DNA of 50,000 nucleotides from Heyndrickxia oleronia (GTDB lineage Bacteria > Bacillota > Bacilli > Bacillales > Bacillaceae_C). A program made the translations under genes and the position numbers. The first letter of the stretch is position 1. Each line of letters begins with the position of its first letter. This document shows, piece after piece, positions 1 to 11,113 of this stretch. The notes beneath the pieces are model-generated. The model was not told where the DNA came from. It saw nothing but the letters and a program-made list of their open reading frames with translations, and did not search any database. The stretch lies in NCBI RefSeq assembly GCF_017809215.1, contig NZ_CP065424.1:40001-90000 (forward strand), read 5' to 3'.

Positions 1-852
1 CTATTTTGTCTTAATCTAATAGACGGAATAAATCCATGCGAACAGTGCAGCAACTGTAAAAGAATTAATCATCAAAGCCACCCCGATGTTCACGTACTTG
101 AACCAGATGGATTATCAATAAAAAAAGATCAAATAAAAAACTTACAACAGGAATTTAGCAAATCAGGAGTTGAGTCTAAACAAAAGCTTTATACTCTAGT
201 GCATGCAGATAAGATGACAACCAATGCGGCAAACAGCTTGTTGAAGTTCCTGGAAGAACCAAACTCAGAAACAACAGCTATATTAATTACTGAGCAAGTG
301 CAACAAATTTTGCCAACCATTCTTTCGAGATGCCAGATCGTCTCCTTTCAACCATTTTCATTGAATCACTTAGAAAAAAAACTAATTGAAGAAGGTATTT
401 CACCTTCTGCCGCTCCTTTATTAGCCAACCTCACAAATGATCTAAATGAAGCAATTCAGCTTGATCGTGATGAGTGGTTTGCACAAGCCCGAAAAATAGT
501 GTTAAAATTATATGAAGTCCTCGGTAAAGGCTCATTATTTGCCATGGTTGAATTACAAGAGGACTGGTATAATCATTTTAAGGAAAAAAATCAAATAGAT
601 CGAGGGCTTGATCTTTTGTTATTTATTTATAAAGATCTTCTTACATTACAGCTAGGAAGAGACAAACAATTAATCTATCCAGATCAACGGAGGCAATTTG
701 AGGTAGATATGCTTCAAAATTCACCGACAAAAATAGCTGAAAAGATGTCAGCTATTTTGGAGGCAAAAAGAAAGTTACAAGGAAATATGAATCCTCATTT
801 ATTGATGGAACAGCTTGTCTTAAATTTGCAGGGGGGATCTACCTTTGTTTAA
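1..852 (+). CDS. holB: DNA polymerase III delta-prime subunit, 5' end cut by window
   Basis: The frame is open from base 1, so the gene enters from the left; about 283 residues are present and roughly 45 N-terminal residues, including the P-loop, are missing. The product is a clamp-loader subunit that helps place the beta clamp on DNA. Visible are four zinc-ligand cysteines (fragment residues 3, 13, 16, 19, in the spacing typical of delta-prime), a segment with MTTNAANSLLKFLEEP, and the SRC motif near residue 109 that supplies the arginine finger in clamp loaders. The 3' end overlaps ricT by 8 bases, implying translational coupling. Homology is clear from the motifs and from the holB-ricT-yabA order. 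Confidence 0.95.
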   Translation, partial: LFCLNLIDGINPCEQCSNCKRINHQSHPDVHVLEPDGLSIKKDQIKNLQQEFSKSGVESKQKLYTLVHADKMTTNAANSLLKFLEEPNSETTAILITEQVQQILPTILSRCQIVSFQPFSLNHLEKKLIEEGISPSAAPLLANLTNDLNEAIQLDRDEWFAQARKIVLKLYEVLGKGSLFAMVELQEDWYNHFKEKNQIDRGLDLLLFIYKDLLTLQLGRDKQLIYPDQRRQFEVDMLQNSPTKIAEKMSAILEAKRKLQGNMNPHLLMEQLVLNLQGGSTFV

Positions 853-1666
853 TGTAGTAGGTGTAAGATTTAAAAAGGCCGGTAAGGTTTATTATTTTGA
901 TCCGGATGGTCTCTCAATTCAGAAAGATGACTCCGTTATTGTGGAAACAGTCAGAGGCGTTGAGTTTGGTAAGGTGGTTATGGACCAAAAGATAGTAGAG
1001 GAGCATGATGTAGTTCTTCCATTAAAAAAGGTCATTCGAATTGCGGATCAAAAGGACCATTTGATCGTGGATGAAAATAAAGAAGCTGCAATTGAAGCTT
1101 ATCAGGTTTGTTGTGACAAAATTATTGAACACCAGCTCGATATGAAGCTAGTGGATGTAGAATATACATTTGATCGTAATAAAGTAATTTTTTATTTTAC
1201 CGCAGATGGTCGTGTAGATTTTCGTGACCTTGTAAAAGATTTAGCCGCTATTTTTCGTACGAGAATTGAGTTGCGGCAGATTGGTGTTAGGGATGAGGCA
1301 AAGATGCTTGGTGGTATTGGTCCATGTGGCAGAATGCTATGTTGTTCTACGTTCCTTGGCGATTTTGAACCAGTATCTATTAAAATGGCAAAGGATCAAA
1401 ACCTTTCTTTAAATCCAACAAAAATTTCCGGACTATGTGGTAGACTCATGTGCTGTCTTAAATACGAAAATGATGAATATGAATCCGCTAAGGAATTTTT
1501 GCCTGATGTGGGTGAAACAGTAGGAACACCTTTAGGATTGGGCAAGGTCATTGGACTCAATATTCTTGAACGTGTTTTACAAGTACAATTAGAAGAACGT
1601 GTCCTAGAGTTTACGATGGATGAATTATTAAGTGAAGATGCCATATCGATCCAAGCCACGGAGTAG
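845..1666 (+). CDS. ricT: RicT/YaaT, PSP1-domain protein of the RicAFT complex
   Basis: The 273-residue protein has the family's usual length and carries the PSP1 domain. Two cysteine-rich motifs, CGRMLCC and CGRLMCC, match the iron-sulfur ligands of RicT. In B. subtilis RicT works with RicA and RicF to stimulate RNase Y processing of mRNAs and to promote sporulation, biofilm and competence. The start is TTG at 845, with a GGGGGGA ribosome site 7 bases upstream; the resulting N-terminus [13 protein letters not shown] aligns with the B. subtilis start. It overlaps holB by 8 bases and is followed after 11 bases by yabA. Confidence 0.95.
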   Translation: MFNVVGVRFKKAGKVYYFDPDGLSIQKDDSVIVETVRGVEFGKVVMDQKIVEEHDVVLPLKKVIRIADQKDHLIVDENKEAAIEAYQVCCDKIIEHQLDMKLVDVEYTFDRNKVIFYFTADGRVDFRDLVKDLAAIFRTRIELRQIGVRDEAKMLGGIGPCGRMLCCSTFLGDFEPVSIKMAKDQNLSLNPTKISGLCGRLMCCLKYENDEYESAKEFLPDVGETVGTPLGLGKVIGLNILERVLQVQLEERVLEFTMDELLSEDAISIQATE

Positions 1667-1677
1667 AGGTGGAGTTA

Positions 1678-2055
1678 ATGGATAAAAAAGAGTTCTTCGA
1701 TTCAGTCAGTAATATGGAAGTCCAAATTGGAAACTTATATCAGCAGTTAGGTGAGTTGAAAAAAAACTTAGCCGAGATGATTGAAGAAAATAATTCATTA
1801 AAAATAGAAAATGAATATTTACGTCGCCGGTTGGATAATGGAGAATATGCCATAATCCAGGATGTGGCGATACAAAAAAATAGTAGAAAAGAAGATCAAG
1901 CTGATTCTAATCATAAAGACTTTGACATAGGCGAAGGTTATGATAACTTAGCAAGACTATATCAAGAGGGATTTCATATTTGTAATGTTCATTTTGGAAG
2001 CCCTCGAAAAGATGAAGATTGTTTATTTTGCCTCTCGTTTTTAAATAAAAAATAA
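1678..2055 (+). CDS. yabA: Replication initiation control protein YabA
   Basis: This 125-residue protein has an N-terminal heptad-rich coiled coil (about residues 10-60, [19 protein letters not shown]) and a C-terminal zinc-binding tail with H-x-C-x3-H and CLFC. YabA bridges DnaA and the beta clamp to limit re-initiation at oriC. I chose ATG at 1678 over the in-frame GTG at 1669 because AGGTGGAG (1667-1674) is a ribosome site correctly spaced for the ATG. It closes the holB-ricT-yabA operon, and an intrinsic terminator follows. Confidence 0.93.
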   Translation: MDKKEFFDSVSNMEVQIGNLYQQLGELKKNLAEMIEENNSLKIENEYLRRRLDNGEYAIIQDVAIQKNSRKEDQADSNHKDFDIGEGYDNLARLYQEGFHICNVHFGSPRKDEDCLFCLSFLNKK

Positions 2056-2112
2056 GAACAATGATATAGAAGTAGGTATAATAGTACAATAGGAATAGAG
2101 AGAAAAAGAGTG

Positions 2113-2140
2113 GCCTTCCTTAAATTTGGGAAGGCTTTTT
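2113..2140 (+). terminator. Intrinsic terminator after yabA
   Basis: A 7-bp stem GCCTTCC/GGAAGGC with a short AT-rich loop is followed by TTTTT. It separates the holB-ricT-yabA operon from trmN6. Confidence 0.85.
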
Positions 2141-2222
2141 AAGTGAGATATTAGGGATTATGCACTCTGTTAGAAAGGTGCTATCAAGCTGGAAATCCTT
2201 TTCTTAATATGGAGGTAGAGTA

Positions 2223-2990
2223 ATGGTTGAGTTAAGAGATGATGAGCGATTGGACTATTTGCTTGCTGAGAAATTACGAATTATTCAAAGTCCGTCGGTA
2301 TTTTCTTTTTCTTTAGACGCAGTTTTGCTAGCGAGATTTGCTTATCTTCCCATCCAGAAGGGAAGGGTAATCGATCTATGCTCCGGGAATGGTGTGATTC
2401 CATTATTAATAAGTAACCGAACAAAAGCTAATATTATAGGGGTCGAGATTCAGGAAAGGCTTTACGATATGGCAGTACGAAGTATTTCTTATAATCACTT
2501 AGAGAATCAAATCAACATGATTCATGGAGATATTAAAGAAATGCCTGAAAAGCTAGGAAAAGGTAAATTTGATGTGGTTACTTGTAATCCACCTTATTTT
2601 GTGACACCACCAAAAAGCGAAAAAAATATAAATGAGCATCTGGCTATTGCGAGACATGAAATATTATGTACGCTTGAGGATGCTATTCAGGTTAGTAGCA
2701 AATTATTGCGTCAGGGTGGAAAGGCAGCATTTGTACATAGACCGGGAAGACTATTAGATATCTTAATGCTAATGAGAAAATATCGTATAGAGCCGAAACG
2801 TCTGCGATTTGTATATCCAAGGTATGGAAAAGAGGCAAATACAATACTGGTAGAAGGAATTAAGGACGGCAGTAAAGATTTAAAGGTATTACCACCATTA
2901 TATATTTACAAAGCAGAAAATCAGTATAGTGAAGAAGTCGAAGAGATGTTATTTGGAAATGCTATTGAATATGACAAAAAGGAGGGATAA
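2223..2990 (+). CDS. trmN6: tRNA1(Val) A37 N6-methyltransferase-type protein (YabB)
   Basis: The 255-residue protein has a Rossmann methyltransferase fold: the SAM-binding motif [14 protein letters not shown] near residue 50 and the N6-adenine motif NPPYF near residue 122. The family (TrmN6/YabB) methylates adenine 37 of tRNA-Val in E. coli; the exact substrate in Bacillus is inferred. ATG is preceded by GGAGGTAGAG. It is followed directly by rsmI with only 2 bases between. In B. subtilis a small GIY-YIG gene (yazA) lies between the two; it is absent here. Confidence 0.88.
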   Translation: MVELRDDERLDYLLAEKLRIIQSPSVFSFSLDAVLLARFAYLPIQKGRVIDLCSGNGVIPLLISNRTKANIIGVEIQERLYDMAVRSISYNHLENQINMIHGDIKEMPEKLGKGKFDVVTCNPPYFVTPPKSEKNINEHLAIARHEILCTLEDAIQVSSKLLRQGGKAAFVHRPGRLLDILMLMRKYRIEPKRLRFVYPRYGKEANTILVEGIKDGSKDLKVLPPLYIYKAENQYSEEVEEMLFGNAIEYDKKEG

Positions 2991-2992
2991 AG

Positions 2993-3868
2993 ATGCAAGT
3001 ACAAAAAAGCTTTGTTAATGATAAAAGTAAAGGGATTCTGTATCTTGTACCCACACCGATAGGAAATTTAGAAGATATGACATATCGTGCGGTCCGAATA
3101 TTGAAGGAAGCTCATATCATTGCTGCCGAAGATACTCGAAACACAAAAAAGCTCTGTCATTATTTTGATATACAAACACCTATTACAAGTTATCATGAAC
3201 ATAATAAGGAAATCAGTGCAAAGAATCTTATTTCTAAATTGCTTTTAGGAGAAAAAGTAGCATTAGTCAGTGATGCTGGAATGCCATCAATATCGGACCC
3301 GGGCTATGAATTAGTTGTTCAAGTATTAGAAGAAAACATTACAGTTGTTCCCTTACCTGGAGCTAATGCTGCCTTAACTGCATTAATTGCATCTGGAATT
3401 AATCCACAACCGTTTTATTTTTATGGATTTTTATCAAGGAATAAGAAGGAAAGAAGAGCTGAATTAGAAAATTTAAACAATAAAACTGAAACGTTTATAT
3501 TATATGAAGCTCCTCACCGATTAAAGGAAACATTAAAAGCAATGAGTGAAGTACTTGGAAATAGAAATATTGTGCTTTGTCGAGAGTTAACAAAGAAATT
3601 TGAAGAGTTTTTAAGAGGCACTATAGATGAAATCATTAAGTGGTTTGAAGCTAATGAAGTTCGTGGGGAATTTTGTATAGTTGTAGAGGGAAATCATGAA
3701 AGTATGGAGAATGAACAGGAACCTTGGTGGACAGATATAAGCGTGATTGACCATGTAAACCATTATATGGACCAGAAAAAATTAACTTCAAAGGAAGCGA
3801 TTAAACAAGTTGCAAAAGAGAGAAATTTACCAAAAAGAGAAGTTTATCAAACATTTCATCAAGAGTAA
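2993..3868 (+). CDS. rsmI: 16S rRNA 2'-O-ribose C1402 methyltransferase RsmI
   Basis: The product is a tetrapyrrole-methylase-fold SAM enzyme that methylates the ribose of C1402 in the 16S rRNA decoding centre. Family signatures include LYLVPTPIGNLEDMT at residue 16, AAEDTRNTKKL, VSDAGMPSISDPGY and PLPGANAALTALIASG. Length is 291 residues, as in other Firmicutes. GGAGGG lies just upstream of the ATG. It is probably co-transcribed with trmN6 and ends at a terminator shared with the convergent abrB. Confidence 0.94.
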   Translation: MQVQKSFVNDKSKGILYLVPTPIGNLEDMTYRAVRILKEAHIIAAEDTRNTKKLCHYFDIQTPITSYHEHNKEISAKNLISKLLLGEKVALVSDAGMPSISDPGYELVVQVLEENITVVPLPGANAALTALIASGINPQPFYFYGFLSRNKKERRAELENLNNKTETFILYEAPHRLKETLKAMSEVLGNRNIVLCRELTKKFEEFLRGTIDEIIKWFEANEVRGEFCIVVEGNHESMENEQEPWWTDISVIDHVNHYMDQKKLTSKEAIKQVAKERNLPKREVYQTFHQE

Positions 3869-3892
3869 ATAAATGAATAAAATAAAACAAAG

Positions 3893-3928
3893 AAAAGGCA
3901 TTTCTAATATAAATAGGAGATGCCTTTT
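3893..3928. terminator. Bidirectional terminator between rsmI and abrB
   Basis: The arms AAAAGGCAT and ATGCCTTTT are flanked by A-rich and T-rich runs, so the hairpin can end transcription from both convergent genes. Confidence 0.8.
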
Positions 3929-3947
3929 AATATTAAGAAACTATTAA

Positions 3948-4229
3948 CTACTCCTTATGGAAAGCAGCTTGGATTTCCTTAATTAATTGGTCTGCACCTT
4001 CACGGCTAAGTACTAATTTTCCGCCTGCTAATTGAACATTATCATCAGAAACGTCTCCAGTAATATGACAAGTCATGCTAGGCTTATATTTTTTTAAAAT
4101 GATTTTTTCATCATCTACATATATTTCTAATGCGTCTTTTTCAGCAATACCAAGTGTACGTCTAAGTTCGATAGGAATAACTACACGACCTAGTTCATCA
4201 ACCTTACGAACAATACCAGTAGATTTCAT
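3948..4229 (-). CDS. abrB: Transition-state regulator AbrB
   Basis: This 93-residue protein has the swapped-hairpin AbrB DNA-binding domain at the N-terminus (MKSTGIVRKVDELGRVVIP, residues 1-19) and a C-terminal multimerisation domain. AbrB represses many stationary-phase and sporulation genes during exponential growth. ATG follows a GGAGGAG ribosome site on the minus strand. The gene stands alone between convergent rsmI and divergent metG. Its promoter carries tandem Spo0A boxes, so it should be shut off by phosphorylated Spo0A. One cysteine (in MTCHITG) sits where B. subtilis AbrB has its cysteine. Confidence 0.96.
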   Translation of the reverse strand: MKSTGIVRKVDELGRVVIPIELRRTLGIAEKDALEIYVDDEKIILKKYKPSMTCHITGDVSDDNVQLAGGKLVLSREGADQLIKEIQAAFHKE

Positions 4230-4262
4230 TTTTTGTTTCTCCTCCTATTGTAATTTATCTTT

Positions 4263-4329
4263 ATCGTCATTTTTCGACATATTTTTCATTAACTGAATCT
4301 ATCATACCAACGATTCCCATATTCGTCAA
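4263..4329 (-). promoter_or_regulatory. abrB promoter with two Spo0A boxes
   Basis: On the minus strand, TTGACG (4324-4329) and TATGAT (4301-4306) are separated by 17 bp, a good SigA promoter. Just downstream of the expected start lie TGTCGAA (4273-4279) and TGACGAT (4263-4269), close to the 0A-box consensus TGNCGAA and arranged as in B. subtilis abrB. Repression by phosphorylated Spo0A is inferred from this match. Confidence 0.85.
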
Positions 4330-4330
4330 T

Positions 4331-4543
4331 AATTATTTTCACTCTAGTTTCATTCTAAAAAACACTGAAACCACTTGATATATAAGGGTTTTTCTTCATT
4401 GAAGAAAAAATTACCATTTATTCCTCGGCGAATAAAAATCTATTTTTTTACAAATCTTAAAAAGTCAAAAATAATTTTCGACAAATTTCCTACCTTTTTA
4501 CTATACACTTTCATTTTAAAATTTACTTATATAAGTAGGAAAG
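4331..4543. other. AT-rich non-coding stretch with small inverted repeats
   Basis: No supported gene is present. Visible are an inverted repeat TTTTTCTTC/GAAGAAAAA (4389-4409), a second TTTATTC/GAATAAA (about 4417-4437), and TTTCCTAC (4486-4493) paired with GTAGGAAA (4535-4542). A 69-codon open frame here starts with TTG without a ribosome site and has a low-complexity product, so I do not call it. Confidence 0.5.
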
Positions 4544-4572
4544 TTGCAGAAAAGCAAAAATTTATGTATATT
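4544..4572 (+). promoter_or_regulatory. Possible SigA promoter of a metG leader or small RNA
   Basis: TTGCAG (4544-4549) and TATATT (4567-4572) are separated by 17 bp. Transcription from here would run about 95 bases into the terminator-like hairpin at 4646-4676. Confidence 0.5.
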
Positions 4573-4645
4573 TTGATGATATAAGAGGCTATGATGTCTT
4601 TAGGTAAGGAAATGTATATTGTTTGCCCAAATTGGCATTAATAAG

Positions 4646-4676
4646 CTCTCGTCCATTGGGTGAGAGTATTTTTTTT
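4646..4676 (+). terminator. Terminator-like hairpin in the metG leader
   Basis: The stem CTCTC/GAGAG, extended internally by CCA/TGG, is followed by TATTTTTTTT. It lies about 170 bases before metG. An upstream CCCAA (4626-4630) could instead pair with TTGGG (4656-4660), which would break the hairpin, so it could be an attenuator or end a short RNA. No T-box or S-box core sequence is visible. Confidence 0.6.
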
Positions 4677-4821
4677 AGGCACTTTTCTTGAACTAGTTTT
4701 TATTAGTATATAGCAAGACTAACGTAATAATTTTTACAATTTCTTTTTATTTCCATTTCAATTAAGACATTTAGAATGCCAAAGGTGCTAAACTTACTAT
4801 TGAGACATGAAAATGTATTAG

Positions 4822-6810
<1,989 letters not shown>

Positions 6811-6855
6811 TTGTAATAATATAAAGGATTAACTATCTGAAAAATATTGGCTAGT

Positions 6856-6909
6856 ATAACATAGAGATGTTTCACGTGGAACAATTTTCGACGTGATCCT
6901 CTATGTTAT
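6856..6909 (+). terminator. metG terminator hairpin enclosing parS
   Basis: Perfect 11-bp arms ATAACATAGAG (6856-6866) and CTCTATGTTAT (6899-6909) are followed by TTTCTTTTT. The 32-base loop contains the parS site. The hairpin is the only terminator candidate after metG. Confidence 0.7.
6868..6883. other. parS chromosome-partitioning site
   Basis: The 16-mer TGTTTCACGTGGAACA is the exact reverse complement of the parS sequence in B. subtilis spo0J (TGTTCCACGTGAAACA). ParB/Spo0J should bind here and spread, loading SMC for origin segregation. B. subtilis is known to have an origin-proximal parS near metS, so position and sequence agree. Confidence 0.93.
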
Positions 6910-6910
6910 T

Positions 6911-7219
6911 TTCTTTTTCGCATTATTCCAGTATAGAGTTATAATGCTAGGTACAAATAATTTTGGTCAATTAGTATATAAATTTTCTTTTATAGAGTGG
7001 TTATTTTAATCATTAGAGGAATAAATGGGTAGTTATAACACTATTTTTAGGTTGAACAATGGCAAAATAATGTCGAAATTAACTGGTAAAAAAGTTATAT
7101 TTTTCACAAATAGTTAATAGGAAAATGTATTTAAAAAAATGTAATGTAAATGTTAAATGAATGCAAAGCTTGTGTAGGATTTTTATAATAAAATTATATT
7201 GGATAAGGAGTTAGTATAA
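6911..7219. other. AT-rich intergenic region before tatD, no gene seen
   Basis: No reading frame with a ribosome site is visible. A TATAAT-like hexamer occurs near 6945, but without a convincing -35 box, so the tatD promoter cannot be placed confidently. Confidence 0.4.
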
Positions 7220-7987
7220 ATGTTATTCGATACACATGTTCATCTTAATGATTCGCAATATGATCTGGATTTAAAAGAAGTCATCCAAAACGCACAAAAT
7301 GCGGGAGTAAAGAAGATGGTTGTTGTTGGATTTGATCGACCAACGATTAATAGAGCAATGGAGCTTATTGAAACCTATGATTTTCTTTACGCCAGTATTG
7401 GATGGCATCCAGTTGATGCCATTGATATGACAGATGAGGACCTTATCTGGATAGAAGAATTAACTAAACATCCTAAAGTTGTTGCGTTAGGAGAAATGGG
7501 TTTAGACTATCATTGGGATAAGTCACCGAAGGAGATACAAAAGGAAGTATTTCGTAAACAAATTAGATTAGCCAAAAAGGTGAAATTACCAATTGTTATT
7601 CATAATCGTGAAGCAACTCAAGATATTGTAGATATTCTAAAAGAAGAGGATGCACAAGAAGTTGGTGGAATTATGCATTGCTTTAGTGGAAGCCCTGAAA
7701 TAGCTAGAGAATGCATTAACATGAACTTCTATATTTCGTTAGGTGGTCCTGTTACATTTAAAAATGCGAAGAAACCAAAGGAAGTTGCATTAGAAATTCC
7801 TTTAAATCGCCTTTTAATTGAAACAGATTGTCCCTATTTAGCTCCACATCCTTATAGAGGTAAAAGAAATGAACCTGCATATGTAAAATTAGTTGCTGAA
7901 CAGATTGCAGAAATAAAGGGAATATCTTTTGAGGAAGTGGCTAAGCAAACATCCTTAAATGCAAATAAATTATTCGGCATAATGTGA
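7220..7987 (+). CDS. tatD: TatD-family metal-dependent deoxyribonuclease (YabD)
   Basis: The 255-residue TIM-barrel metallohydrolase shows the H-x-H metal motif (H6, H8 in DTHVHLND), GEMGLDYHWD, PIVIHNREA, MHCFSGS and the late ETDCPYLAPHPYRGKRNEP. TatD proteins are 3'-5' exonucleases linked to DNA repair and DNA turnover; the exact role in Bacillus is uncertain. ATG has AAGGAG upstream. It is monocistronic in appearance, between metG and yabE. Confidence 0.92.
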   Translation: MLFDTHVHLNDSQYDLDLKEVIQNAQNAGVKKMVVVGFDRPTINRAMELIETYDFLYASIGWHPVDAIDMTDEDLIWIEELTKHPKVVALGEMGLDYHWDKSPKEIQKEVFRKQIRLAKKVKLPIVIHNREATQDIVDILKEEDAQEVGGIMHCFSGSPEIARECINMNFYISLGGPVTFKNAKKPKEVALEIPLNRLLIETDCPYLAPHPYRGKRNEPAYVKLVAEQIAEIKGISFEEVAKQTSLNANKLFGIM

Positions 7988-8008
7988 TATCTAAAGGTGT
8001 CGAATGCC

Positions 8009-8102
8009 AAGGGAGCTTGTCTAATATTTTTTGAAAAACTTAAAGTTCTACAAGTCTTTTCTATCTCATAGGATAACGATGTCGATAAGTCTCCCTTTTC
8101 AT
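8009..8102 (+). terminator. Possible long-loop terminator after tatD
   Basis: AAGGGAG (near 8010) and CTCCCTTTT (near 8092) are complementary but separated by about 75 bases. The right arm ends in a T-run. It is weak as a classical terminator, but nothing better follows tatD. Confidence 0.3.
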
Positions 8103-8153
8103 TTTTGGAAATGTTATGCATAATAGGCAATACATTTCTAAAAGTCTATTAGG

Positions 8154-8182
8154 TTGACAGTAGACAAGATAGTCTATATAAT
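8154..8182 (+). promoter_or_regulatory. SigA promoter of yabE
   Basis: TTGACA (8154-8159) and TATAAT (8177-8182), both perfect hexamers, are separated by 17 bp. A start near 8189 would give a leader of about 25 bases before yabE. Confidence 0.85.
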
Positions 8183-8212
8183 CTCACGGAGAGAAGGAGG
8201 CGTTTCATTTTC

Positions 8213-9409
8213 ATGAATTTAAAGCATGTGAAAAGCCTGTTTTCCAGGACAATGAGTAGTAAAAGACTCACTATTGTTATTTCTAGTTCCATAGTTTTTG
8301 CAGGGGTTTTAGCGTTTACTGCCTATGAAACTACGAAAAAAACTGTTGCTATGACAATGGATGGGAAGAAAAAAGTTATTAGGACACACTCGGATACGAT
8401 TGGAGATATTTTAGACGATTTAGATATTCATTTACACTCAGAGGATTATTTGTCATTACCAAAAGATACTAAGGTAACAGATCAATTGTCTTTTGTCTGG
8501 AAACCAGCTAAAAAAGTCCATCTAGCGATTGACGGTAAGGAACGATCGGTTTGGACGACAGAAAATACAATAAGGGACTTACTTGAAAATGAAAAGATTA
8601 AAATTGGAAAGTATGATCAAGTAAATCCAGGACTAAATAAAGATATTACCAAAAATATGAAAATAGATATTGCAAAGGCTTTTTCCTTAACACTAAATGA
8701 TGGTGGCGAAAAGAAAAAGGTTTGGTCAACTTCGACTACGGTCGCTGACTTTTTAAAGCAACAGGGAGTCAAACTTGAAGAATTAGACCGTACAAAGCCG
8801 GATCTAAAACATAAAGTTAGTCCAGAAGATGTAATTAAAGTGATCAGAGTTAAAAAAGTCAGCGATGTAGTGGAAGAACCTATTCAATATGCTATAACTA
8901 CTAAAAAGGACTCTACCTTACTTAAAGGGCAAGAAAAAGTAGTACAGCATGGTGAAAATGGCATCGTTCATAAAACGTATGAAGTAACGAAGGAAAACGG
9001 AAAAGAAGTTAATCGAAAATTACTAACTGAAAAAACCTTAAAGGAAAGTAAGGAAAAGGTTGTTTTAGTTGGAACAAAAGTATTAACAGCCCAGGTTTCT
9101 AGAGGTGAACCTGAAGGTGGTAAAGAATATTATGTAACATCGACCGCTTATACAGCAGAGTGTAATGGATGTTCAGGACGTACTGCTACAGGTATTAATT
9201 TACGTGCCAATCCAAACATGAAAATAATTGCGGTAGATCCTAATTTTATACCACTTGGAACAAAAGTATATGTTGAAGGCTATGGTTATGCCATTGCAGC
9301 AGATACTGGTGGTGCAATGAAAGGTCAAAAAATTGATGTGTTTTTCTCCAATAAGTCACAAGCCTATAATTGGGGAAGAAAACGAGTTAAAATTAAAATA
9401 CTGAATTAG
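8213..9409 (+). CDS. yabE: Cell-wall protein with DUF348, G5 and 3D domains (YabE)
   Basis: The 398-residue protein has a short N-terminal membrane anchor or signal (about residues 19-42, LTIVISSSIVFAGVLAFTAY). It is followed by DUF348 repeats (for example KKKVIRTHSDTIGDILDDL), a G5 domain (about 215-290) and a C-terminal 3D domain (from about 305; CNGCSGRTATG, AVDPNFIPLGTKVYVEG, AADTGGAMKG). The 3D domain resembles lytic transglycosylases and resuscitation-promoting proteins, so a role in peptidoglycan remodelling is likely but inferred. B. subtilis yabE is controlled by an antisense RNA; I could not confirm one here. GAGAAGGAGG precedes the ATG region. Confidence 0.88.
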   Translation: MNLKHVKSLFSRTMSSKRLTIVISSSIVFAGVLAFTAYETTKKTVAMTMDGKKKVIRTHSDTIGDILDDLDIHLHSEDYLSLPKDTKVTDQLSFVWKPAKKVHLAIDGKERSVWTTENTIRDLLENEKIKIGKYDQVNPGLNKDITKNMKIDIAKAFSLTLNDGGEKKKVWSTSTTVADFLKQQGVKLEELDRTKPDLKHKVSPEDVIKVIRVKKVSDVVEEPIQYAITTKKDSTLLKGQEKVVQHGENGIVHKTYEVTKENGKEVNRKLLTEKTLKESKEKVVLVGTKVLTAQVSRGEPEGGKEYYVTSTAYTAECNGCSGRTATGINLRANPNMKIIAVDPNFIPLGTKVYVEGYGYAIAADTGGAMKGQKIDVFFSNKSQAYNWGRKRVKIKILN

Positions 9410-9411
9410 AT

Positions 9412-9437
9412 GCAGAGGGTCTTCCCTCTGTTTTTTG
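9412..9437 (+). terminator. Intrinsic terminator after yabE
   Basis: The stem CAGAGGG/CCCTCTG has a TCTT loop and is followed by TTTTTTG. Confidence 0.9.
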
Positions 9438-9538
9438 TTTTTTTGATGTGTGTATCTGTATAATACAATTATAATATAGGTGGTTTATAATATAAGACGA
9501 ATAATGTTACAAAAATGTTTCACTATTTTGGAGGAAAA

Positions 9539-10973
<1,435 letters not shown>

Positions 10974-10982
10974 ATACCTTTA

Positions 10983-11037
10983 AAAGGGGGCTATTAGTAG
11001 AATTTAACAGTTAGAATTTTACTGATAGTCCCCTTTC
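10983..11037 (+). terminator. Long imperfect hairpin after rsmA
   Basis: A 23-24 bp stem with a few wobbles runs from AAAGGGGGCTATTAGTAG to TACTGATAGTCCCCTTT around a short loop. There is only a weak T-run after it (CCCTTTCACC), so it may act as a terminator, an mRNA 3' stabiliser or both. It ends exactly where the yabG SigK -35 element begins. Confidence 0.55.
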
Positions 11038-11065
11038 ACCTATTCTATGTGTGATGCATAGCCTA
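11037..11065 (+). promoter_or_regulatory. SigK-type promoter of yabG
   Basis: CACC (11037-11040) and CATAGCCTA (11057-11065), spaced 16 bp, match the SigK consensus AC-16/17-CATANNNTA. B. subtilis yabG is transcribed by SigK in the mother cell, which fits. Confidence 0.75.
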
Positions 11066-11113
11066 ATGTTAGAACTAAAAAGACTATTTGCTTTACATTG
11101 GAGTTGAAAACTC

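Noticed and set aside
4375..4584. 69-codon open frame between abrB and metG
   Set aside because: It starts with TTG without a ribosome site, has a low-complexity lysine/phenylalanine-rich product, and overlaps inverted repeats and a likely promoter.
7852..8130. 92-codon minus-strand frame over the tatD 3' end
   Set aside because: It is antisense to conserved tatD codons, without a ribosome site or recognisable product.
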